64,000 nucleotides of DNA. It comes from Undaria pinnatifida. Its lineage: Eukaryota > Sar > Phaeophyceae > Laminariales > Alariaceae. The stretch covers positions 5,604,036 to 5,668,035 of the forward strand of contig JABAKD010000011.1 in the NCBI GenBank assembly GCA_012845835.1, written 5' to 3'. The position numbers and the translations under genes are program-made. Below, piece by piece: positions 55,081 through 64,000 of the stretch. Under the pieces are notes generated by a model that saw only the letters and a list, made by a program, of their open reading frames with translations, was not told the DNA's origin and ran no database searches. Positions within the stretch are counted from its first letter, which is position 1; each line of letters begins with the position of its first letter.

Positions 55081-56815
55081 AGTCTTCGTCGCCAAAAGGA
55101 CAGACGCGTCATACGTAAGGCTCGCCTAGAGATGGTACTGTTTCCCTTCCTCCAACACAAGATAAGCCCTGCTAAGGCTCACAACGTACAGTAATGACGG
55201 CGCTATTCCGCTAGCAATATCAGGTGGGCCTAGAGACGGCGGGGGGCTCTTCTCTTTACACCGGCTATAGCCTGCGTGTCAACGTCGTTCGATCCGGCTT
55301 CACCTCGGCCATCAAGGGAGCGACTACATCAGACCAACGCTACCTCCTGGGAGTAGGGAACTGGGAGTAGGGAACTGGGAGTAGGGAACACCCCTCACCA
55401 GGGGGAGTAAACTTCCTCTTCCTCTACTCCGACGATTTGTTTTAGCTACATGACAACGGCCGACTCTTGACAAAAATGCCGCCGTTTTTTCTTTTTAGCT
55501 AATGACCAACGATCAAAAAAAAAAAAAAAAACGCAACAAACAATACAAAAAAATACAAATAAAACGTGCAAGAACAGCAGCAACAACAATGGAAATGACG
55601 GCAACCACAACAAGCGACGCTGGCATTGCAACGAGAGCTCTACCATGCGTGAAAAAGCATGGACAACAACGACGACGAAAACAGCAGCGACACCGTGCGA
55701 GTACAAGCAGGGGGGAGGGGGAGCGACGCTGTCATAACATTATTATATTCCTTAATATCCGGCCGCACGAACGCCGAAAACAAGAAAAAACAGACGCGCG
55801 CCCGTCATCCATCCGTCCGTCCAAACAGAGCTTTTTTTACACCCCGTGACGCGTATTTATAAGTCACAAATCGCAACGAACTTGCAAAAAAGGAGCAAGA
55901 AACTATAAACCGAAAAGAAGAAATACTCGTGACCTCAGCAAAGCAATAATAACAATGATGCTGATGATTGCATGCCGCGAAAGGAAAATTATAAAAGGAT
56001 TTTGGAACCGGACACAACACCGTGTACTTATACTAGCAAAAACAACAAAAGCAGTAGCAACAGACTTTTCTTGGAAGGTGCGCCATGAACGCTGCTGCTT
56101 CGCTAGTACTACCTGCCATGTCTGCACATCCGAGCTGCCACGCGTACGTGCTGAATATAACTAACAGACCGTGATGCGTCGTTAGCACAATTGATTGACC
56201 TATAGCTAACACACCGCGATGCGTCGTGAGCGCATTTGCCTGCCCTACGTAAATAGAACCTGACTGCTACGATAGCTATCTGTCGCCTGACGCGGGGACT
56301 ATTTTTGTATACTTGGCTGGCCTCTATGTATATAGAATGGTGCCTCCTGGTCTATCGTGGAATAATGAGACTTGTTACGAAAGCTCAACACCCAAAAAGC
56401 AAATACCGTCGCTTTCGACAGCACCGACGACGTAAATCCTGATCTAACCATATCGACCAATCAATCAAAGCAACCGGTGTGTCTCTCTCGCACCCAGTCT
56501 CGACGTAAATTACTTCACAAAAGGACGAACGAAGTCTATAGCTCTGCGGGCAGACGTTAAACTATAACAAAAAACGGTCTGCCAACAACTGGTGTGAAAA
56601 ACAGGAAGAAAAAACTTTTCGGCGAAGTTTACAAAGCGGAGCGCAAGGAAATAGGTGTAGCAAAAAGAAACCAGGAAAGACAAGGCTAAATAAAGCGCCA
56701 GATACCACGGTAAAAAAAAAAAAAAAAAAAAAAAAAACACAAAATGGAAAAACACACACACAAAAGGGAAACCGAAGCATCCGACACAAGCATCGTCACT
56801 CGAAGGGAGGATGGG

Positions 56816-56896
56816 CAAAAAAATAGGGAAAGGGGGGGAGATATCCCTCCCCCCGCAGGGGGGATATATCCCCCCCCCCGGGGGGGGGGGCAAACC
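56816..56896. repeat. Near-palindromic GGGGGG/CCCCCC segment
   Basis: Alternating runs ('gggggggagatatccctccc', 'ccgcaggggggatatatccc', then C and G decamers) make a self-complementary stretch just downstream of the LPMO/WSC gene. It could form a hairpin and is hard to sequence through. Confidence 0.6.
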
Positions 56897-57038
56897 CGCC
56901 CCGCCTCACCCGAGCGAGACGACGATGAGAGGTAAAAAAGACAAAGGCACAAAAGGCGCTATTACCACAAAATAAACAGCAACAAGAAACCGGAAGCTAC
57001 TGCTTCAGAGTGCTCCGCTGGAAGGAGATTGTTCCAGC

Positions 57039-57126
57039 TCAGTAGTCGGGGTCGCCGCCAGTGGGGAGGGAGACAAGGCGGCACTGTTGGGAAAAATAGA
57101 AGGCCGGGAACAGCGCAGTAGGGGGA

Positions 57127-57160
<34 letters not shown>

Positions 57161-60100
57161 AAAATATTGAGGAAAAAAAGGGAGTCGTGGAACGTTCGTA
57201 ACTTTCGTTCGAGTTCATGTGATACGGTAGGTGGATTTTATTTTATTTTTTTGAGACCCGGACGACAACAAACACATCGGAATATTTTTGATCAAATCCC
57301 TCCGTGGAGGCGAGAGGAAAAAAAAACAGCATCGAACCCATCCCACCCCCGCACAGACGAGGCACGTACCACTCAAAACTGCCCTCTGCTTTTGCGGGGG
57401 CGCGGGCATGGATGGCCGACCGCCGAAGATGCGCTATACGAGGGCAACAACAGATGTCGGTCGATAACGTTGATCCGATCTGGATTTATGATGTCGGTCG
57501 ATTCGGTGAGAATAACTTTGATCCGATCTCGACTGACTCAACAACGAGTTGGTATGATACTGATGTGCGTGTCTTTTCTTACCTGAGAGTAGCACGTGCC
57601 CTTGCCCATGACTTGGCATTCGTAGCCCTCGGGGCAGCAGGTAGACCCGGTCCACTTGTCGCCGCCGCACTAAGAAGTTGAAAAAAAAGGGAAAAAAAAA
57701 ACGAGAGAAAAACAAAAGAAAAAACAGTAAAGGCGGGGGGCCGTGAGCTTCTCGCGCAGACGAGAGGTACTTGTACATGGATGCTAAAAATACGGTGAAA
57801 GATAAGGCTGCTACTATATAGGGTATCCAACTAACAGCGTTGGTTTGTTATTTATGGCTCAGTGTTTACGGTGTAGTCCATGGATGCTAAAAATACGGCG
57901 AAAGAAAAGGCTGTTGCTAGATAGGTTAGCTAACTAACGGCGTTGGCTTGTTATAAATAGCCCCCAAGTGTCTGCGGTATATATCTTCACAAAGACGACT
58001 GTTGAGAGAAGGAATTATATGGGTGAGGCGGAACACATCGCTCGTCGGCCAACTCGACAAGATACACAACTCTGTAGCAACACACACCCTACGCTACGCT
58101 ACGACCGCTGTAGATGTACCCTACGCGGGCCACTCACTGCAGAGGAAATAAGAGAAAACAGGAAAAAAAAAAAATGAAAAACACGCGAAATGATACACCA
58201 GGATGCCCAACTATTTCAAGTCACTTTTGGGCCACTGAAAAGGGAATAAGGGAATACAGAACTAGAAAAAGTGAAACACACGCCAAATAATATACTAGGA
58301 TGCCCACAACTATTTTTAAGTAACCTCTGGGCCACTGCAGAGGAAATGAGAAAAAACATAAATAAAAAACTGGAACACACGCGAAATGATATACCAGGAT
58401 GCTCACAACAATTTTAAGTCTTTTTTCGGTATTAATACCAATATGAACCGGTCCCTACCAGGTAGATGTTTACGCGGCAGACTGGTTGGCCGCTGGTGCG
58501 TTCTACGGCAATGATAAATGTAATGACACAGAAACGACAAAAAAAAAAGAAACGCGTAACACGCCGCGCACCTGCTCCCAGGGCTCGACCGGCTCTCCCT
58601 CGCACTCCGTGTCAGTCGGCTTCGTCGTCGGCGCCATGGTAGGCGCCGCGGAAGCGTCGGTGGGCGCCGCGGTAGCGTCGGTGGGCGCCGCGGTAGCGTC
58701 GGTGGGCGCCGCGGTAGCGTCGGTGGGCGCCGCGGTAGCGTCGGTGGGCGCCGCGGTAGCGTTGGTAGGTGCCATGGTGCCGTCGGTTGGGGGGTCGGTA
58801 GAGCCGTCGCCGTACTTGAACAAGCTGAAGGCGTGGAGTCCACCTTTATTGGGAGGGAATAGACGAGGGAATAGGGGAGGGTGGGTGGGTGGGGAAGGAG
58901 GGGGGAGGGGAGGGGGAACGGAGGGAGGGAGGGGCGGGGCCGGGGGGCGGAGAGAGAAGGTGGTGGGCGAAAGGCGAGGGGGCGTGGCCATCCCACACTA
59001 TTTTAAAGGTAGTTTTTTTTTCCAAAAACGGTGGGCGGTCTTCAAGGGAAAACATTAGCCTGGTAGTACGCAGTAAACAAGCAATTAACATCAAACGCAA
59101 AAGAAAACCTTTCGTATCGTACCAGGTATTAATAGCAACACAAGCAAGAAAGCACAAAACACAATATGGCAAGACTACACACACAAAATCACACACGTGC
59201 CTGCGCGACCACAGATGATTGGGAGAGAGTAAAACAAGCAAGTTCAGCTGGGAAGTAAAAGCGATGACCAAAAACTAAAAACATACCAGCTGCGCACAAA
59301 AAAGCACTACAAAACAAAACGCTCTATTAATAGCGGGTATGAGTAACTTACCGCATTGAATGTCCGGGTCGCCTGAGCAGCGCATGTGGCAGACCCCTTC
59401 GCCGTGTCTCTCGTAGTCAGAGAGCTCCTCGGAGACGCCACACCAACATTCCGTGGAGTACTGTTCGCGATCAAAAATTGGACCAGAAAGAAGTGTGAGG
59501 GAGGCGGAGGGGGGGAGGGGGAGGGGGAAGGTGAGAAAAAGAGGTGGAGAACAAGACAAGACGTACAAGACACAACACACGGAGCGATAGACACGACACA
59601 ACACAGACAAGACAGACGGACGGACGGACACCCACGGATACAGACAGACAGACAGACAGACAAGACAGATTATACGGACACAAGGAAGATACACAGACAG
59701 GCCACAAGGCAGACGGGAAAACAAACTATAGAAAGACACACCGACCGACCGACCGGCCGACCGACCGACCGACAAGACAGAAAAAATCCTGAAAAATAAG
59801 CCACAATGAAAATCACGAAGGCACAAGACAAACAAGAGCCAGATGCAAGCCACTTGCGGCGGCTTTTGCGTCGCACCACGACACACAAGGCAAAGACTAC
59901 GTCGCACTTTTGCTGCAAGTTTTCGCTTTTTTGTACCTGGATTCCGTAGTAAGGACCCCTCCCGTCGCAGTGTTCGCGGCAGGCCTCCTGGGTCATGCTG
60001 TCGCTCTTCATCTGGTGGCGCATCACGCGGTCCGACTGGCTGTCGGCGTAACAGTCCACGTACTCCGGGCTGGTCGATGGTTCGGGCCATTCGAGCTTGT

Positions 60101-63100
60101 ACAGGTCGAAAGCGTCGTACCCGCCGCAGGTCTCGGTCTGAGTTGCGCGTTAGGTTTGGCGAGGCAAACACCAAAGGAAGGGTGTGGGTAGGAGGAGGTG
60201 GGCAGGGGGGCGGGGGCGGGGGCGGTTAGCTCACACAATCATTTCAAACCGCGGTTATGCTAATACTTTGTATGTGGGATGAGGCGGAAGAGGGAGGGGC
60301 CGGGTTAGCTCAGATTTTTCTCGGTCCCGAGGTTCATTATATTGATAAACATATATTCGGTCCCATGGGACTCGGAAGATGCGGGTGGCATCGGGGGGGG
60401 GGGGGGTGGGGGGGGCGAAGGAGCGAAATAAGTTACCTTTAGAGATTGTCGTCCCAACCCAAGACTGAAACAACCAAAAGAAAAACAAGGTGAAGTTGAG
60501 TTGGGATTCGACAAAGTAAGTTGCTTGGGGGATTCGACTAGAAGCGATTACTTCACTCGCTCTTGGTGGTTGGTGTGAGTGTGTGTGTGTTTTTTTTTTT
60601 CATTGCTTACCGTGTCGCCCGAGCACATCATGTCGCAACGTGCGAACCCGTGGCGCTCGAAGTCGAGGCCGCCTGCTTTGCTGCACCAGCACTCGTCCCC
60701 GTGTTGGGTGGCCATGTACGCGGCGTTTCTGCGGTTGCAGTGAGTCAAACATTCCTGTTCACGAGAAAAAAAAAAGGGCGAGCAGCCAAACGCGAGTTAA
60801 GTCAACGCGGCGGCGGCGTTGCAGTGAGTGAAAAACATTTGTGGTGAGAAAACAGAAAACATCACGATAAAGGAAAAAAAAAACAAAAAAAAACTACAAA
60901 GATAGGGAGCAGCGTCAGATAATGAATCCATAGTCTCAATACCGGTGTTAATTACCTTGTACGAAAAACAGCGGTATCACAGGCCGATATCTTTTGGGAG
61001 AAAGAAGGCGGGAGCGAATACTTAGCTTGTCTCCCGATGAAAAATGTCACATGGCATTTTAGACACTGAGGGCCATTCCGAACGAGCACAAAAAAAAACA
61101 GTGCTCTCAATCCTGACGAAAAAAAAGGCCTGGTTATATTACTGACGATTCACTTTGACACAATATATTACCTGGTATATACTCCAAACCGACACCAGCA
61201 CAAACGCACGCGCGATGGTCCAAAACACCCCCCCCCACACATCAAACACATTTGACTCACATCAGCGGTCATCGATTCCGAGGACATCCTGCCTCCCAAG
61301 ATGCGGTCGTCTCTGCTGTCGGCGTAGCATCCAACGTGCTCGTAACTGCCAGACCCCCCGCCATCGGGCTCACCCGAAGTAGGCGCGTCGGTCCCCTCGT
61401 CGCCACCGCCAGTGGGGGCGTCGCTAGGTGCGTAGGTAGGCTCGTTATCACCCGGGGTGGTAGGAGACGGAGCAGTAGTCGGGTCGTCACCGCCACCGGT
61501 AGGGGCGTCGCTAGGCGCATAGGTAGGCTCGTTATCACCCGGGGTGGTAGAAGACGGAGCAGTAGTCGGGTCGTCACCGCCACCGGTAGGGGAGTCGCTG
61601 GGCGCGTAGGTAGGCTCCTTGTCCTTATCACCGGGTTCGCTAGCTGTCGGCGCGCTGGTCGGCTTAGGGTCGGCAGGGGTAGTGGTAGGAGGGGCGGTTC
61701 CCTTGTCTTCAGGCTCCTCCCCGGGCGGCTCGGGGGGCGCGTTCCCGTCTACGATGGGGTCGAAAAAGAGGGTGCGTAGAAGACGCGATGAGACACGAGG
61801 GGGAAGGAGTTACGTGGGAATATGGGACAAGCCAGACAGACAGACGCAAAAGGCATGCATGCGAGCGAGAGGCAAAACGAAAAATAATACCTACAAGGCG
61901 CTTCGCTCCGCGGGCGGCATTCGCCGACGATGTGGGTGAAACACGCGAGGGCCGAAAGTATCACGAGGGTTTGCCAAAGCTTGCGAGAGGAATCGAGCGC
62001 TGCACTCAACCGGGCGAACTCAAAAGGCTTGACCTATACTTGAACAAAAAAAAAAAAAAAAACGATATGATATTGTGCGTACTGTTGACTGCTGTATCTC
62101 GAAAAAAAAAAAAAAAGCTATTAAGTTTCACTTACCACCGCTGATGCTGATGTCGGAACAAGCCCAAAACTCTTCCGGGTAGGCACCGTTTTCGCCACAA
62201 TTGCTGAGGTTCATGTTGATCCACTTGTCTTTGCTGCCGCAATCGCCTTCTCCCGGCCATGAGTCCGGTTCGAACTCGTCGTACCCGATGTGTTTGCACG
62301 AGTTACCGGTGTCTGTCAGCATTATTACGCCAGCCAACAAACACGAGGGGAGGGGCGAAGCGGGGTGGGAAAGCGGGGGCGCACGTGCAGAGACGGGGGG
62401 GGGCGGCGGGTGGGAGTCAAAAGCAACAAGTCAATAATGAAGTTTTTTGTACTTCGTACGTTGTACCTTGCGTATAATTTACGAGTTGGTACAAATCCAT
62501 GGCCGACCACACTCTACAACAATAATACTATCTCCTGAAAAAAAAAGGAAATAATGCACCAGAAGCAAGAACTTTCGTTTTCCTTTTTTTGTCGGAGATA
62601 CTGGCACAGGCTGCGATTTTTGGGGGGAGAGGGTGCGAGCTACGCTTATCTTCAGCATAACTTCGGCTCGCCGATTTCTTATCGCAAGTCCCTGTGAATA
62701 TCAGCCCGCCTTTCTTACCACCCTGCTTCCTATCATTGGGGGGCCGTACTTGTATAGGCAACAGCTGCAGCTGTTTTACGTACACACTGCAGAACACTCA
62801 ATATTGTCGTAAACCATCTGGAGGGTCCGCAGTTGTCACGCTTGATGTCAAGAGACCACGTCGCAAAGCGACAACTACGACGTACGAGTACAACCTTTTT
62901 TTTTCATCTAACCTCTTTTTAGCACCGCACTCCCGACACGGGGACAAAACAGTTAATATAGAAAAAATTATGGGGAGTCGACTGGAAATGTTATGCCCTT
63001 ACCGCGACAAAAAAAAAACTCACAGTAAACCATCTGAAGGACGCAGTGCTCGCACTGGATGTCGGGGAGGACGTAGCGCATCTTGATGGTGTATCCGGCC

Positions 63101-63309
63101 GGCGCGTCCCCCTCCTTGTCGTCCCTCGTCTCCTCTCCCCTACACACCGGGTCGACGTAGTAGCGGCCGGGGTGCTTGGGGTCGATCGGGCTGGCGGCAC
63201 CGTCATCATCGGCGCGGTTGAGGGGGTACTTGTTGAAGCACTCTTGGGTGGCGGTACCGTCGGGGTCACCCATTTCGTCGGCATTGCAGACGAAGAACTC
63301 GCAATGACC
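57039..63309 (-). CDS. Secreted AA15-like LPMO / WSC-WSC / CBM1 protein (3' part; 5' end outside window)
   Basis: Exons, in transcript order: 63309-63024, 62312-62136, 61748-61261, 60754-60611, 60137-59937, 59460-59352, 58843-58572, 57669-57583, 57083-57039. They total 1,809 nt (602 residues plus stop) and phases agree throughout. Exons 1-2 encode the C-terminal half of a chitin-binding-4/AA15-type lytic polysaccharide monooxygenase: GHCEFFVCNAD, YTIKMRYVLPDIQCEHCVLQ, then AYPEEFWACSDISI with the axial Phe. Exon 3 gives a Pro/Thr linker with a repeated EPTYAPSDAPTGGGDDP unit, then WSC 1 (YEHVGCYADSRDDRIL ... ECWCSKAGG ... CGGYDAFDLY). WSC 2 follows (YVDCYADSQSDRVM ... TECWCGVSEE ... CGGLHAFSLFKYG). 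A TAAPTDA-repeat linker leads to a fungal-type CBM1 (EQCGGDKWTGSTCCPEGYEC ... CYSQC). The copper-binding histidines would lie upstream of the window. A role in binding and oxidising wall polysaccharide is inferred. Confidence 0.85.
57128..57160. repeat. Poly-G tract in the last intron
   Basis: An essentially pure G run of about 30 bases (poly-C in the sense of the LPMO/WSC gene), about 45 bp upstream of the last 3' splice site 'cccaacag'. It may serve as part of the pyrimidine tract of that intron. Confidence 0.85.
57779..58425. repeat. Two small tandem repeats in an intron of the LPMO/WSC gene
   Basis: 57,779-57,964 is a ~102-bp pair ('gatgctaaaaatacgg', 'gaaaggctg', 'taactaac.gcgttgg'). 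58,185-58,420 is a ~95-bp unit repeated about 2.5 times ('cacgc.aaatgatatacca', 'ggatgcccacaactatttt', 'gggccactg'). Both lie between exons 7 and 8 of the gene as listed. Confidence 0.75.
58640..58775 (-). repeat. 21-bp coding minisatellite (TAAPTDA linker)
   Basis: Six almost identical units of 'gcgtcggtgggcgccgcggt' plus one base encode the TAAPTDA linker between WSC 2 and CBM1. The in-frame period keeps the reading frame whatever the copy number. Confidence 0.9.
59490..59790. repeat. Purine-rich and ACAGACAG/CCGA simple repeats (intron)
   Basis: Between WSC 2 exons, 59,630-59,665 is an 'acag' run and 59,737-59,772 a 'ccga' run, preceded by a G-rich tract at 59,500-59,530. Translations (Arg/Thr/Asp-rich, or Cys/Val/Ser-rich on the other strand) are artefacts. 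Confidence 0.85.
61375..61630 (-). repeat. ~87-bp coding minisatellite (Pro/Thr linker)
   Basis: Three units encode EPTYAPSD(A/S)PTGGGDDPTT-type linker repeats between the LPMO and WSC 1 domains. The units are nearly identical at DNA level ('ggggcgtcgctaggcgc', 'ataggtaggctcgttatcac', 'ccggggtggtag'), so recent unequal exchange is likely. Confidence 0.9.
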
Positions 63310-64000
63310 CTGTTCGGGAGGTAGGGGGGAGGCAAAGAATGGGAGAGGATTGGGAAGGGGGGGGGTAAAGGGAGAGAAAGGGGAAGGGAGGGGGGGGGGG
63401 GGGGGGGGGGGCGGGAGCGCGGGAGGAAAGGCGGTTACTATTGTGAGCGCGCAGCCGTCCGAATAGGTTCATGTAGGTCATGCAGTATATGCGTACTGTA
63501 ATGCCAAGGTGCATTGCAGGCATGAGATGCTTGGGTCTCACGCACCACGCGCCAGCGACCGCTCGAAGCACAAAGGTCACCAAGAAGGGAGGGGGTCGCA
63601 GAAGAGGTGAACATGCCAACATCACACGTACAAAACATCCAAAGAACATGGCAGTTGGACTTGTTGGACCAAATTGATTGCTCAACGTGTTCTCAGCTTT
63701 GGTTTCGGCTATTCTGCAAGCTGCGTCCTCGCCGGCGGTTTTTTTATCCGCCCCAAAAAGGAAACACCCAGCAGCAGGTTGGTTCCTCTCTTCCGAGTAG
63801 GTTTGGTATCAGCTTAAGTAAGCTAACGAGGATCACCAGGACGATTTTTATGCAAGAAGAGCAAACCCGGTGTGCATTTTTTAGCTCTACGAGTACCTCG
63901 GCCCAAAAACGAGACAGCAGTTATGATCGTAGAACGTGCGGGAGAGTGAGCGGTTGTAGTCACAATGCAGAGTTACGAACGATGTCGGACGTGGTCAGAC
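63310..64000. other. Right edge: intron or upstream sequence of the LPMO/WSC gene, no exon found
   Basis: This interval should be an intron upstream of the first visible exon (acceptor 'cccgaacag' at 63,310). A G-rich run (63,389-63,412) dominates its 3' part. No frame resembling the LPMO N-terminus (an N-H-x-G type motif before EFF) was found on the minus strand, so the remaining 5' exons are presumed to lie beyond 64,000. Confidence 0.5.

Noticed and set aside
59386-59799. 137-codon plus frame rich in Thr/Arg/Asp
   Set aside because: Produced by 'acag' and 'ccga' simple repeats in an intron of the minus-strand LPMO/WSC gene.

Overview
The window looks like nuclear DNA of a brown alga (Phaeophyceae; Ectocarpus-like stramenopile). 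The evidence is: intron-rich genes with mostly GTGAGC/GTGAGT/GTAAGT donors; a heterokont bipartite plastid presequence; a secreted WSC/CBM1 protein; low-complexity Ala/Glu/Gln/Gly insertions in conserved enzymes; and long stretches of degenerate transposons, short tandem duplications, pentanucleotide arrays and C/G homopolymers. Nothing bacterial is present: no operons, ribosome-binding sites or rRNA. The genus is inferred, not proven.

Three multi-exon genes can be reconstructed with consistent splice phases. (1) A molybdenum cofactor sulfurase on the minus strand (nine coding exons, 37,806 to 14,575, 1,437 codons plus stop). Its PLP lysine, persulfide cysteine motif and C-terminal MOSC domain are all present. 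Intron 1 is about 12.1 kb and is packed with mobile elements. (2) A divergent plus-strand gene (38,131 to 47,031) for a predicted plastid protein with three SAP/ARMET-like repeats, a long Ala/Glu-rich region and a C-terminal STI1-type domain. One G13 tract in exon 4 breaks the frame. The two start codons are only 324 bp apart. (3) The 3' part of a minus-strand gene (63,309 to 57,039; its 5' end lies beyond the window) for an extracellular protein with the order AA15-like LPMO, Thr/Pro linker, WSC, WSC, Thr/Ala/Pro linker, CBM1.

Layout: 1-14.5 kb holds degenerate repeats, the 5' half of a LINE, a probable Copia integrase relic, many poly-C tracts and satellites. 14.6-37.8 kb is the Moco sulfurase gene, with LINE 3' ends, SINEs, a GGTAG array, exon-edge duplications, a TIR transposon with a Cys-rich ORF, a GC minisatellite and poly-A retroposons in its introns. 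38.1-47.0 kb is the plastid-protein gene, with MITE-like and foldback elements in its introns. 47-57 kb is gene-poor, with an inverted-repeat relic and a 305-bp tandem duplication. 57-63.3 kb is the LPMO/WSC/CBM1 gene. 63.3-64 kb shows no recognisable gene.

The most distinctive system is a LINE and a SINE family that share about 75 bp of 3' tail and end in poly-C rather than poly-A. Copies of both lie in and near the Moco sulfurase gene.
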